DNA of 64,000 bases from Monocercomonoides exilis (GCA_001643675.2 LSRY02000021.1:1054001-1118000); one strand, 5' to 3'; positions 35,443 to 49,599 are shown, numbered from the stretch's first letter. Notes: generated by a model from the sequence alone, not told the origin. A program made the numbers and translations.

Positions 35443-35531
35443 TCAGAATGCTGAAAAAGCTTGTAGAGTAATGGCATGGATCTTGTTCTGATCACCTTTT
35501 TTCAAGAATTTGAAGACTTCAACAAAGATTA
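35443..35531. promoter_or_regulatory. Divergent (shared) promoter region
   Basis: Only 89 bp separate the start codons of the minus-strand FKBP gene and the plus-strand IP3R-like gene, so core promoter elements and both 5' leaders must overlap or be very short. I see no TATA box or initiator that I can assign. The arrangement itself is the evidence for shared control. Confidence 0.6.
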
Positions 35532-38500
35532 ATGGAAGATTCATGGCTTTACTATAATTCAATAATTACATTATCTTTGCCGCAACAAAAAAACTATCCA
35601 AAATTATGTATAAATGGAGAGAATGATATTTTAACTGTTTCATCATTTCAGAAAATTACAGACATCCAAACATTAGGGAAAAGCAAAACAAATTTATGGA
35701 TTTTAGAAGCCGATGAATCTTATTCATCAGAAATAAGCCAGTATGTTAAAAATACTCAATTTAAAAATTTTTTAAATTTTTATGATTTTCAGAAGTAACT
35801 TATTTTCAAAAGAAAAACAATTAACATTCGGATCTAGAATTCGTTTAAAGGTATGTAGTTAAATTATTTTTAGGAATTTTCGTTGTATTTTTGAACTTTT
35901 AAAGAATTATGTTCATCAATCATACCTCACAGCTCGAAGAGATATTGTTCATCAACTTACCGGAGAAACTGTTCCATACATTTCGTATACAAATGATCCT
36001 TCTGTTGATGGTTTGGTAAAAAAAACATTTTATGTGACCTTTTTTAATTTTGAAAATTTGTGATTCCGAAGAAACTACATGGGAAATTCTTGCTGTAAAC
36101 ACTCAAATTCGCCCCGGACTTCCTGTTTTGAAAAATGATAATATCATTTTACGACATTTTTCAAGCGGACTTTATCTTTCTGTTTGCAAATATTGCTACT
36201 TTTCTATATTTCTATTATTTAACAATATTTAACTTTTTGTTATAATTTTTATGAATAATTATTAGCCCGATGAATTTTCACCATTAGACCCAACATCCTC
36301 TTTTTTTCATCATTTCACGATTCCATCCGCGTTGAGCCGAGAGGCACCCGTCCGAATCCCACTTCATCTCACAGCAGCCACACAAACATGGAACATTTCA
36401 TTGCATTCGTCTCTTCCGCGCCCGGACCAGATTCTGATTGGCAGCGCAATTACGCTGATGGCAGAAGACATCGACGGGGTTGTTGTGCCTCCTGTGTCTC
36501 CAGCGTATTCGGGGATGCTCAAACGGAATATCAACAGAGCTGCGCCGATTGTTCCGCTTCAGTTTTCAGAAGGCGACAGAATTCCATTCAGCATAAATGA
36601 CGCTTTCATCATTGAGAAAGCAGAAGATGCAGAAGACGAACAAGAAAATCCTGTGAAGATAGCAGAAGATCAGAGAGAGAAAGAGAAATTAGCATTCAAA
36701 TTGGATTCTGTTGACGATTTTGAGCTTAGAAACCTGAAAAAGACACTAAAAATGATCAAAAGTGAGTCCAACGAAGAAGAAAGCACAGACCAAGTGCTTC
36801 GATATGGGCAGAAAGTGCGGGTGAAGAGTGTGCTGAAGGCAGAGTATTTGGGGTGGGACGAGGAAGGATACAAAGCAGAGGCCGCCAGCAGAGAAAAGCA
36901 GCACCAACTGTACCTCACCCACACCAACCAAAACGATCTGATTGGCATTTCTCATCCACCCGCACTGCCTCGTGTTCTGTCGTTCATTCGCCTTCCTGCT
37001 GAAAGCGGGTTTTTGACTGTGTGCCCCACGCCTGCCAGCTCAGAAGAGTGGGAAGGAGGAATGGAAGGGGCTGATATGCACACTCCACCAGCCACGCCTC
37101 ATCCTCTTCAGCTGGCCAGCCTCAATCTCTCTCTCTCGATGGCAAAAGGGAATGTGCAGAGGACGCCTTCTTCTGCTTCTCTTTTGCCTCCATCGACGTC
37201 TCCCACACTGCTCATTGCTCACAGCTCACACGGCAGCATCCTCAACGGAGGAGGAGGAGGAGGAGGAGGAGGAGGAGGAGGAGGAGGAGGAGGAGGAGGA
37301 GGAAGTGATGTCGAAGAGAAAAGTGAATTTCAAGTGAAATTTGATTCGCGCCTGGAAAAGCTGAGGCAGCTGACGTTGTTTGAGGTGCGGCCATATCTGA
37401 GTCAGGAAGAGCTTCTTCATTTGGCAGCTCAAAAGGGAGCATCAAAAACATCATCTTCTTCTGCTGCTGCTTCTTCTGTGGTATTTGCAGCAGAAATGGA
37501 TGAAAAGTCAAATAATTCTTCTGCTTCTTCGTCTTCATCATCATCATCTTCTTCTTCTTCTTGTTCTTGTTCTTCTTCTTCTTCTGATTCAGATTCTGAG
37601 GTTTCTGCTTTATTTGGATTGCCTGTCAACAATTTCAAGCCATTTGTGCTGTATCACTGCGCCACCCGCACCACACTCACTTTTCACACTGTGAAATCTT
37701 CCTCTTCTTCTTCCTCCTCTTCCTCTTTTCACTCTTCATCTGCATCTTCAACTTCGTCCTCTTCTTCTTCCTCTTCCTCTTCTTCTTCCATTCCTCTGTT
37801 CACTTCATCCACAAACGCTGAAATAGACACAATGCTATCTCCATCTGCTGTCAACACTTCATATTACAAAAAACCCATTGGATATCTTTCTCTCGACAGC
37901 TCTGCTTCTTCTTCCTCTTCCTTTTCTTCTTCTGCCAATTCATCTGTCTCACCTTCTTCTTCAAATTCTTTGCCTTCTCTTTCATTCACATCAGCAAATT
38001 CTTCCTCCTCCTCTTCTTCTTCTTCTTCTTCTCTTCATTCTCTTTCTCTTCATCAGCACGGCCTCCCAATTTCTGGCCACGTCTTGCCCGAAAGCTGGCT
38101 GGCGCTGTATTATGAAACGCTTCCCTTTGCCTCTGCTTTGCGAAGGCTGCGCTATACCCTCAGCAAAACACTCTTTTCTGCCTCTTCCTCCTCTTTCCAT
38201 CCATTTGCTGTGATCGAGGCAACTCCTTCACTTTGCCTGATCATCGCAAAATTACTCCGGTTTTTGAATCCTTCTTCCTCCATTCCTCCGCTTGAGAAGT
38301 TTATTTCGGCGAATTTGCTCTCAAAAATACTGAAAAAGCCGGAAAATGCTGTCATTTCACTCCAATTAAAAGAAAGCTATTTCAACAGACTGCAAAATTC
38401 GTCATTCAGAACACCCAGCGGAGCTGTCACACCTTCTTATTCATCTTCCTCTGCTTCTTCTTCTGGCGCTTCCACCCCAAACAGACAGCCAAAGTACCAT

Positions 38501-41500
38501 CAGAATACTTTCATTCCTTCCTCTTCCTCTTCCTCCTCTTCTGATGAACACAACACTACCTCCTCCCCTTCTTCCTCTTCCTCTTCCTCTTCCTCTTCCT
38601 CTTCCTCTTCCTCCACTGCTTTATCCCTTACCCATTCCGATCTCTCCACCTCCAACATTTCCTCTTCTGTCACCGACCACATCGTCCCCTCACGCACCTC
38701 TTCCCTCTTCCCTTTCTCTGAGCGCCAGCGCTGCCTCCTCTCTCAGGGCATCCTGGCTGACCTCCTCTTCATCCTCATCCACCTCGTCGAAACAGACCGC
38801 TCTTCACCAAACTTCTTCCCGTCAGCCATTCGCAGCCTGAAAATACCTTCTGAATGGGGCATGTCTCAAAGAAGTGCTGTCAACAGCCTCGTCTTCACAC
38901 TCAACCTCTGCCTCCGCTGCCTGTCCCACCTCGTCGTCGGCTGCGAATGTGCTGCAGGGGAAGCGCTGCCTCATCTCCTGCGCATAAAAGAGGTGCTGAT
39001 GATGGTGGGCACAGCTGCTGGGATCATCAACACGGTATCTTTGCATTCTTTTGCCTCTTCTGGCTCAGCCACCCCTTCATTGATTGCTTCGAATTCGAAA
39101 AGAACAGCTGGAAATAGACAGTTTGTGCCACAACGTGTTCGATTGCCCACGTTTGGTGATTTGTCGTTCTTGTCGCCTGCTTCAGGAACGCCTTCTCCAC
39201 AAGGCGGATATTCAAGTTCTTCTTCTCCTTCCTCTTCCTCTTCCTCCTCGTCTTCCTATTCTTTGTCTTCTTCTTCCTCTACCACATCACTTTCTCCTTC
39301 ATCATCATCATCTTCTTCTTCTTCTTCTTCCTTTTCCTTCGGTTCTGCTGCTTTATCCTCTCTGGCTGCTCCAATTCTCATCACAAACTTCACTCCACAA
39401 GAACTTCTTTCAAAATACTGGGGCTCCATCGCCTCTACTCCAATCTCTTTACTCCCTTCGATGCTTGTTCTCTTCCCCCAGTTCGTCGACTTCCACACCT
39501 CTTTGACGTTCTCCTCTATTCAGTGCAAAACTTGCGATGTTGATGCAAACATCCACCGCTCCACCTCACTCATTGCCTGTCTCCTGCCAGCCATCATGGA
39601 GCCAAAGGGAGAAGACGCTGCCAGCATCAACAACTCGAGGCTCTTTGCCATTGCGCTGATTGAGAAGCTGCTGGTGTATTTAATTGTGCTGCTGTCTGAC
39701 AGAGTTGTTGTGCACCCGCAAAACTCTTCTTTTGCTCACAAAATAAATCGATTGGCGTCTGTCAAGAAACTGTTTTTTATGTCAGAGAATTCGAGAAGTA
39801 TGGGAGGCAGTGGGAATCCTAATGGAAAGGGAAATGGAAAAGGGAATCAATCAACTCAATCTCAATCTCAAGCACAAGGCGACAAGGAAAAAGAAAGAGA
39901 CAGAGAAAGAGAGAAGGACTATCAGCCAACACTTCTGAATGACGAAAGTGGAGTCGAAGAAGAAGCAGACGCAGCTGGCGAGAATTCTGCTGCTATGTCA
40001 GCTGAACAAGGTGACAGCATCTTCCACACATGGAAAGCAGACTCCATCTACATCAAACTCCCCGCCAACTTCTCTTCCTTTGACGATCTCCACCCACTTG
40101 CGGATTTCTTCTTGCCGGCGCTGACAAACCCGGCGCACCGCGGAATAACCACATCACTTTCTGTCCTCTCTCCAATTCTGACATCTTCTTTGCTCACATT
40201 TCCTCTTGTCCGGCTTGCTATCATCCAATCCTTCTCCACATCACCTTATCTCTCCAACCGCTCTTCAGCCACACCTTCTGTCTCCTCTGGTACATCCACA
40301 CCTGCCCCCTCGCCAAACATCCCTGTCTCTCCAATGTCCCCTCCGCCTGCCTCAATGAGCGCTCTTTCTCCTTTCTCACAGACTATCACTTCACCTGTGA
40401 GTGTCTCTTCCTACTCTTCTCTCTCTTCTTCCACCAACACTCACTTCTCTGCTGTCGACTTCTCCCTCTCAACATGCGTGGCACAGATGACTGTTCTGGT
40501 GACTGACCTGGCGAATTCGCATGTGCAGAGTGTGATTGAGTCCTTCCGCATTCTCTTTCCCTTTTCGACTATTCGCAGCTGGCTCCGCCAAGATCCCCTT
40601 GTTCCACCTCTCCTCCGCTCGCAGATCACAAAGCTGATGGTGCTGCTGTATGTACACGACTTCGAGACATTCACTCTCAAACAGTCGCCTTCCACAAATT
40701 TCGCAGCCGTTTCGCTTGCAAATCGCTCGGGTGCTGAGGTGAGTGAAGGGAGAGGGGGCGGAGGAGGCGTGGGAGGAGGGAATGAGCGAGGCGATGAAGT
40801 GAGTGAGAATGCAGAGGTTGACCAGTTTGAGTCACAAGGCGGGATGCCCTTGCTTTTCTGGGACAAACCGCGAAGCAAAGCGAAGATGTCGTCGATTGTG
40901 TTGGCGAAAATGGCGCAGTCAGAAAGCAAAAGCCCAAAAGCACAGTCATTCAAGAGACTCTTCAAAATTGCCTCAAACACTCACCAGACGCTAGTTGCAC
41001 TGATCAAAAAGGTTATTCCACCAGACATTTCAGCCACCACAGACTCGACGGCTGAGGCGATGGAGGTACTTCCGCAGGCGCTGAGAAACCGGCTGATTCA
41101 GCTGCTGAATGCCGAGCTCTGCTATCACTGCGAGTGTGTGGCGATGCTTACGTCGCTGATGCGCAGTGGGACATGCTCACTTGATTATCTGAATGACAAA
41201 GAGAAGAACGAATACTTCTCAGAACTGAACGAATTTTTGAAGACGGACTATTCCCCGAGCGGAAGCGTGATGAAAAAAAGAAGACGAAGAAGAAGAATGA
41301 ATGGAGAAGAAGAGGAAGAAGACAACGACGATGACGATGATGATGAAGGCGGTTTTGGAGAATGTGGATATAACTCAAATTTGTCAAGCCAATTAACAAA
41401 GCCTCCTTCAAAAGGTTTCTTTGGCTCAATAAAAGGTGCATTTTCTTCTCTTTTTTCATCCAAAAAGGGAGAAGACGAAGATATGCATGTGCCACGCTTT

Positions 41501-44500
41501 CCTCTGTGGCAGGAGACGCAGCCCGCGCTGAATGCGACAAAAGCAGCCATTCTGCGTCTGTTCCTGTATGTTGAGCGGATGCTGCTGAGTGTGCGCATCA
41601 AATACGCATTCAGCAGCTGCCAGACGCTCGCTGAGAAAAGTCGCATTTTGAATCCTCGAAGAGATGAGACGATCAAAGCAGAAGACGTCATGGCAGCCAC
41701 GTCGATGACAAACACAGTGGACAAAATTTCATCAATGGGAATCGCCAAACACACTGGCGATTTGCAGCCTACGATATTCACTCTTCTCAACACACCAGCA
41801 TCCAGACACTTACACCAGCTCGCCCTTCAGCTGCACTTTTTGGTGTCGCAGCCGATTGGCCAGTTCTTCGACAAGCTCGACAATGCCATCCTCGCTGCAA
41901 ACAAGGGCAGCTGGGCAGCGTGGAAAGAGCTGGCACAGTTGGCAAGCAGTCTGAAGAAGAATTCGCTGAGAGAGCTTCTGCAGGAATACACACAGGCAAA
42001 TGCCATCCGAGAAGGGAATGGAGGCGATGTGATGGCTGGCGCTTCTGCATTGTCTGGAATGGGTGCCTCTTCTTTCTCTTCTTTCTCTTCTTTCTCCTCT
42101 TCTCCGATGTCGGGTGAGATGAGGTCAATGTTTGGCAACACGCACAAAGAGATTCTCGACGAGACTGTCTATTCTGTTGCATCGTTTGTGCATATTCTGC
42201 ACGGAGCACCTGCTCCTTCACGTTCAGTGCTGAATGGAGGAACTAATACTGGACAATACCCTGGAAGTGCTTCAATGACCTCATCGTCTTCATCAACATC
42301 TTATTCCTCTTCGAATTCTTCAAACACTTTAGGTGCTGCTGCACCTCAGACGTTGTCTGCTGTGGTGTTTTCTGCACTTTCAATGAGCACAACTCCTTCG
42401 CCTGCTGCTGTGCAATTATCTCTTCTCTTAAAATTCCCTCAAATTCTGTGCAATTTGCTAGTGATTCCCTTTGAGCACCAGCTGAGAACGCTCTTCACGC
42501 TGATTGTGAATGCTCTGCGAACGCTGCTGTCTGTCAGCCCTTCTGTTCTGCCAATCATCATTCCATACATTCCATCGCTTATCCCACTCGTCAAATACAA
42601 GCTGGGTGTGGGCGAATTGATCAGCCAAGTGTTTGTGAATGCACCTCTGTCCATCTTCAAAATGGAAGAAAATGGTAAAGGAGCAAATGAAAGCAGCACT
42701 CAGACTGATCCAACATCTCACTATTCATCCACCTCACCACAATCACCCACTTCAATCACCTCAATCGCTGACGATCCTTCACGTCGCTTCATCACATACG
42801 ACATCATTTCATCAGTCATGTCTCCTCTGCTTCTTTCTGTCCTTCCCCCAAATGCTGAGTATCTGTGCAACCTTCTCTCCTCTCTCTGCGTCTCCTCCAT
42901 CGGCCAGGCGAGGCGCATGTGCCAAGAAGCTGTTCTCCAGTTCTTAAGATCAGACAACGGATACCGCCACCTCCTGGCTGCTCGCATGGTCTGCTTCTCT
43001 GCATCTGGATTTGAGTTGCCTGTTACTGGAACTTCGTCTGACACTCGCTCGATGACTGCTTCTTCGCCATCCACAGTGACTGTGCCGTTTGCTGCCGCTG
43101 TGCTGAACCTGCTGGCAATGCTCTGCTTTGGCAGATTCGTTGAAGGGCAGCGCTTTGTGCGGCTGGTGTTTCCGTTGTCCTCGCTGAACTCAACAATTGC
43201 TGGCTTGCTTGTTCAGGTGGCCAATGCAACTGGAAGTGCAAGTGTCGGTGATAGCAATAGAGGCATGATGAACACAAGCGTTGTAGCTGCAAGAATCATC
43301 CAAGAAACTTTCAGCCCTCAAAAAGTCGCTCCTCTGCTTCAGTCATTGTATGCAATCGTCCGCTTTGCCTATCTCGATTCCAAACTGCCTATCACTGGAC
43401 TGAGTGGGAGTGGCGTTGAGGCGCTATTCACATCTGCCACTCTAATTGGATCAACCTTGTCTTTTGCATTGAACTGCCCAGACAAAGCATCTGTCATCCC
43501 TCTTCTGCGGAACTGTATCACTCCTCTGATAGGTGCAATCGTGCAGATGTTTATGGAAAAGGAAAAACGAATGCAGATCCGAATGGCAGCGCTTCTCAAT
43601 GAATTCGTGGGTATTATGATTCGGCTATCAAAGGAAATTCAAACCGGGCAGATTCCAAAGACACTCGAACTGACCATTTCGCAGGTTGAGGCGTTTGTCC
43701 AAGTCAGCCAGCAGAAAAAAGGCGAAAAGCAGAAATTCAAATCGATCGATCCTTCTTCTTTGTCTTCCTCCTCAAGTTCAAATGGAGGAGATGATGAAGA
43801 CGAAGATGCGAATGAAAATGGCTCAACTTTTGCTGTAATGCTGGTTGATCCAATTGTTGCTGTGATCGAGCATTTTTGGAAGACATTCTCGAAAACTCTG
43901 AGAGAAGAGGCTAATCGTGTTATGGAATCACAAAACACACATTCACTGATGTCACTGTCTTCGATGGCCATTCAACATCCAATCGTCTTCCGGCACATTT
44001 CGTATACGCTTCTTCCACCACCTTTCGATGAGAGCGAGAAGATTGTCCGTTCCTTCACTCCTTCGACAAGATGTTCATTTTCTTTCTCCTCAACTGATTC
44101 GTCAATGTCAGACAGCGCAACTTTCACTCTCTCTCCATTCCGTCCAGTGATCAAAAAGCCCACGCAACGCCTTCTCCTGAATGTTTTGGACTTTCTGTTC
44201 AATTTTGTGCGAATTGGAAGTGACATTCGCTCGCCGCCTGAACGTGATCCTATTCGAGAACGGCAGGATTATGCTGCTGAAAACGGGGCTGCTCGTGCTG
44301 TGATGCTGATGGCAGCAGAAGGAAACAGGAATGTAGAGGTGATGCGCTTGAGAGTGTTACAGTCATTGCTTGATAGTGGAAACGAGAATGTGCAGAGTGA
44401 AGTACTTGCATGCATTTCTAACAGTAACCCTTCAGTAGATGAGAACGATATTGGCGATGATGAAGTTGATGATGTAAAGTTTGGAAATGGAGGAGGGATA

Positions 44501-47500
44501 AGATCATTGACACGACAAAGGGGAGGAAACAGCAATGGCTCGTCTATTGGCTTAAAGTTGGACAGAATTATGAAAGATCAGCTCCTTCATCTGTTTGAAG
44601 GATACGGAACTGCTGGCCAACTGGGAAGAGCAAACAGTGCCACTCCTGTTGATCTGTTTCCGAGTGTAGCAGCAACACCTACCAGTGAAACGCCTTCTTT
44701 ATCTTCCACATCTGTTGGCTCCAAAGTGATCACTCCACTTCCACTGAGATCTGAAAGTGCGTCTCCAATGAATGCGCAAATAAAAGAATGGGAAGACTTA
44801 ACTGTTGATGATTTGGGGATAGGCGGAAGTTCATCGACTCTGATTACAAACAAGCACACTCGCACGATAGAAATTGTGGCGCTTCAAAAGTCGTATGCAT
44901 ATGAAGCGCTCATGTCGTTGCAACCGTCTCAACCTTGGAATGCTTTGGGGATGCTTATGGCATTAGCGCAGCTGATCTTCACAGAAACACAAAACAATCT
45001 TTTCTGCCCGTGGTGGCTGAAAGGCACGCTCCAAGACAAAACGCAAGGAACAAACAAAGATGGAATCAGTGGAAAACAGAAGCTTGAGACGTTTGAGACA
45101 GTATCTGCGTGTGTTATTAACATCGAATCTGCACTAAGTTATGTGTCTCAGCTTTGTGAAGGACATAATCTCAACGCTCAGAACATGATCCGAATTCAGA
45201 GGCATTCTCGCATAAACATTCCTACTCTGGTTGTTGATTATCTGACATCAATTACCCCAGTTTCAATTCCTGATGGAACTGAAGATGAAGCATTTGCAAC
45301 ACCATCTCGCCCAACAATCAACAGAGCAGGTATTATTCGGTGGCTTATGCACATCACGATTGTTGTTCGGTCATTAACAGAAATGATGCAAGGCCCTTGT
45401 GTTGGAAATCAGAATGTGCTTACAACTACCGCAAAGGGGAGAAGATGTCTGAGCAGACTATTTGCCTTGCAGACTGCATTAGATGAACAAGTCTCAATTC
45501 CCAAAAAGTTGTCGGACCCGCCAGCTCATTGCGTTGATCTACCAACACCAAATTATATTACATATGCTAACACTGTTAAGACAAACAAATCCGATGGGAA
45601 AAAGAATAAGAAAAGCGGAAGTGGAAAAGCACCAAAGCGTTGGAAGCCAATTGACACTGTGATGGAGTGCCTGCCTGAAAGAAGTTTGTTAGCAGCAATG
45701 ACTTCATTTGGCTTAGCTTGCATTGAAGGACCAAATGGACATTATGGAGCAACTCTGTTAGCAAATTATTCTGGATTGATGAAGTCTGTGGGGAGGAGGC
45801 TCAATGTGATGTTCACATTGATAAATGATCCGTCAATCAAGAGAAACAAGGCTATTGTCACAGGACTGATGAATGATACCACAAAATTATACATCCTTCA
45901 TCAAAAGCTGTTAGACAGATACGGTCAAAGCTCTCTAGACGAAGTGGATGTTGTGCTGAGATCAATGACAAATGACCGCAGAAAAAGTGGGAGTTCAAAT
46001 AATGACAGCTTTGAAAACAACAAAATGTCACGCAATTATGGTGGAGGAGCAAGCGAAAGTTCTGAAAGTGGTGGCACTTCCGACTTTTCTGATATCGAGA
46101 AGCACAATCCGTTGTTTATGATGCTTATTTCACCGCCTGCTTATTCACCAGGATTTAAGAGCAAAGGAGCGAGTTGCATTCCATTTTCTTGCAGTCTTTC
46201 GCCTGAGCTGAACGAACTGTTTGGTGAGCGAATTCAGACAATAGAAATTATGCGAAGCGGATCTGTTCAGCGCATCTACTTCCAAAAGAACACGATTGCC
46301 GAGCAAATCAACAAAGAAGAGAAAGAGAAAGCACTTTTAGCCTGTGCTGAAGGATCAAGTGCTGATCAGCATTTAAAATTCCAATCGTATTGCGAAGAGC
46401 TTTATGAGACAGGAAGATTGAGATATTCGATGTCTCACACAGGGAAAAAACCATCAATGAACACAGACCTTTCAGCAGAGAATTTGCTGAGCAACCAGCT
46501 TGTTGGAGACTATGAAGATAAAGAAGAGTATCACTCGCGCAAAGTCAAGAAATCGCCTCTGCTTGCTCGTATCCTGCTTTCACCATTTAAATTCACATGG
46601 TTTATGCTGAAGGGATTGAGGCATCTTCTCATACGGCCAGTAATGCTTGTTCTCGTGCGTGTTCTCATGAACATTCTTTCTGCTGCAATTAACGTATTGA
46701 TGCTTGTGGAAGATGCTGTGCCGGGATATCATCAATGGGAATACAGTAACCTTGTCATGACAATCTTCAATTATGCATGTATTGTCTCCACGTGTCTGTA
46801 TTTCGTGTATCAGATTTTGCTGGAAATACAAGTTGTGGCGCAGCAGCGATACTACAATCGGCTCCGTAGGAAACGAGAAGCAGATCCGACATTCGAGCCA
46901 AGTCCGTTCTTCCGTGTTCAAAGCTATGTGACTGCGCTTCTCTTTCGGAAAGAGACCTATCTCACTCTCTTTTTTATCGCTGCTGCGTGGATTGGATTCT
47001 TTGGGAACCCCATCTTTTATTCCATCCTCATTTTCGATATATTCAGCCAAAATCAGGCAATGATGCATGCTTTACGTTCGATTTCAAGAGGAGCATCACA
47101 GCTCGTTTTGACTGGTAGTTTGTTTGTGATTGTTCTGTATTTCTTTTCTGTGTTGGGAAACTTGTTCTTTTCAAATACGTTTGTGCTTGATGAAGGTGAT
47201 CCTATGTCTCCTTCGTTGTGTCAAGACTTATGGAGCTGCTTTCTTGCGCTTCTGGGACAATTTCCAACAGGAGGAGAGTGGATGATGTCGCGCTCATTCT
47301 TTGGATTGCCTGATCTTATTACAAACAGTATTGTCTATCGGGTCTTTTCTTTCATCTACACACTATTTTGCTGGGTGTTGACAATGCTTATCTTGTTCAA
47401 CATTGTGACGGGTATTATTGTGGACTCTTTCGGAGAAATTAGAGAGCAAACGGAATCTAGAGAAACTGTGATTAACAATGCTTGCTTTGTGTGTGGTTTA

Positions 47501-48574
47501 AAAGTTGATGTACTAGGAGCCAATGGTATTGATATCAAGCATCACAGAGAGGTTGACCATGATCCTTGGGCATATTTTGGTTATTATGTTGCACTAATTG
47601 AGTATATAAATGCTGGAAACGAGTCAGAATTGAATGGAGATGAAAGTTACATGTACAACTGCTTTAAAACAAAGAATATCACATATTTTCCAGATGGGCG
47701 TTGCACAACATTAGACAGACGAGAAGAAGCAGAGAAAACTGCTCACATTCATGAAATGGAAGAAGCGCATATCGCGCAAAAGCAGAGAGATGCTGAAATA
47801 GCGCTTTTGTGGGAATGGGAAGAGAAAAAGCGCCGAGACAAGGAAAGACATACAGGAATGATCACAGCAGCATCAAGAAGCCACACTCTTGTGGATGTGG
47901 CAAAGGCGCGCGAGACAGGAGATCTATCGCCTCTTCTCAAAAGTCTGAGCACAGAAGTGAAAGCTATTGCAAATATGGCAAGACAGGAAGGAAAGGCAAT
48001 CAAGACGGCAGCTGTAGATGCAGCGCAAACAGCAGGATTGATTCGATTTTCAATGCTGAAACGCAAAACAGCGGATGAAGAGTGGAGGGATAAGTATCTG
48101 GAAAAAGAAACAGATGAAGAGTTTCGATTAACAAAAAAGAAAGAGGAAGATATTAAAGTATCGTCTTCTTCTGCAGTACCCGCTAAGAAATTGATTCCTT
48201 CTCCATCGAGCCGTATGTCTCCTCCACCGTTTCTTCCTTCTCAAATAGCAAGTGCACGTGTTTCGCCTCCTGCATCGCCAGCTCCTTCGCTCTCATTGCA
48301 AACAAAAGCTTCGGTTGATCAGCCAAAAGACGGTGCAGCTTTTGGAATGCCTGTTTATCATGCTCATCCTCCTTCGTATCTTTCAAATGATGCGCGTTTT
48401 GATCAAGTTCCAATGCAACTTCGGCCTTTTTCTGAGCATAGTTCTGAAACTCACAATGTTTCATTCTCAAACAAAACGCAATTGGCATTTCAAGAAAAGA
48501 AACAAAGTGCTGCAAAGCCCAAACCTCAAGACAAAGAAAAAAAGGAGAGCTTTTTCAAGCGAATTTTTAAGTAA
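35532..48574 (+). CDS. IP3 receptor / ryanodine receptor-like Ca2+ release channel
   Basis: Five exons (35532-35740, 35793-35850, 35905-36010, 36072-36181, 36266-48574) join in frame to ~4263 residues. Introns are 52, 54, 61 and 84 bp, with GTATG or GTTTG donors. The N-terminal Ins145_P3_rec/MIR-like region includes LTFGSRIRLK, TTWEILAVN and NIILRHFSSGLYLS. A RIH-associated motif lies at ~3203 (MQGPCVGNQNVL; IP3Rs have QGPC-x-x-NQ). Membrane segments lie at ~3600-3890. The pore loop is LLGQFPTGGEWM (~3825), followed by an S6-like helix (LTMLILFNIVTGIIVDSFGE). After the pore comes CFVCGL ... KHHREVDHD (~3901-3922), the conserved Cys2-His2 zinc site of this superfamily, then a coiled-coil tail. 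The filter differs from the canonical GGGVGD. Long Ser runs and a ~20-Gly run (~490) are inserted in the N-terminal half. It is expected to release Ca2+ from the ER or acidic stores. Confidence 0.88.
37247..37303. repeat. (GGA)n microsatellite encoding poly-Gly
   Basis: About 19 GGA triplets within exon 5 of the Ca2+ channel gene, read as a Gly run. It keeps frame and is flanked by normal coding sequence. Confidence 0.85.
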
Positions 48575-49089
48575 AAATGGCTTAATTTTCGTATTTATAA
48601 ATTATTTATCTTTAAATTAAGAATGCAGATACAAATATCAAAAGAAATTTTCAAAAATTGTTTTTAATTTTTATTTTTTTTTTCTTTTCTTTTCTTTTCT
48701 TTTTTTATTAATTTATTTTTTTTATCTATATATTTTATTATTATTTTTTGTTTTTTTTTTTTTTTATCTTTGTGCCAAGCAAATGAAGAAATGTAAATTT
48801 TATTTTTGTTACAAATTGTTTAAGTTGTTGATATTTGAAATTTAGTGTTTTTTTAAAGTTAATCCGTTTGTTGAGAGTTTTTTTTTGAATTTGAAGTTTG
48901 AGGAACAGTCTTCTCTTTATTTTATTTTGAAGAACTATTTTTCTTTTATGTCTTTACAATGTTATTGCAATATATAACAGCTTGAAACTTATGAGAGTTG
49001 TTGATCATCTGTATTACATTTTAATAATTGAATTTCATGTTTGCAATGAAGTGCATGGGAAGTTTATGAAAAGAGATTTTAAACTGCAA
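48575..49089. other. AT-rich 3' spacer of the channel gene
   Basis: T-rich sequence with TTTTC and poly-T tracts (about 48660-48765). No gene seen. Confidence 0.5.
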
Positions 49090-49270
49090 AGGGTATTATC
49101 CGAAGATATCGTCATCTTTGGATCTTATAAAATTTTTGTCTGTAATATAATAACATTAAGTGTGTTAATGACAGACTGTTTCAATTTTTCGGAAGCCTTT
49201 TGTTTTTGAGAATAAAGTAATTAATATTTTTGGTTATCAAAAAATATTATGCTTGTTTTTTAATTTTTTA
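49090..49270 (+). repeat. Dispersed repeat, copy 1
   Basis: About 180 bp closely matching 55763-55945 in the same orientation, from GTATTATCCGAAGATATC to the run GGAAGCCTTTTGTTTTTGAG and on into AT-rich sequence. Both copies share one open frame (VLSEDI ... NIITL ... VLM ... DC ... EAFCF) that ends at the same TGA. It may be the tail of a repeated gene or element. Confidence 0.75.
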
Positions 49271-49599
49271 ATTTTTATTTTCATAAAAAAAAAAAAAAAA
49301 AAAAAAAAAACAAATCTGAAGAATGTATAAAAAAGATATCAAATAAACCGTTAATACTATTTTTAAGAGTTCAAAAACAATTCATTTTAATAACCCATGA
49401 TCAAAGTTTTCTTTTTTCTTTTTTTTTTTATTGATCACACTTTTGTTTGTGATTTGTCAAAATTTCGCTGAAAAATTATTCCATTATATTTTTTTCTAAT
49501 CAAAATGCATGTCAATTTGTTTGATATTCCAACTTTTCGAAAAACGAAAGCACTGTTTTAATGAAATATTTTTTCTATAAAAACAAATAAAACTGAATA

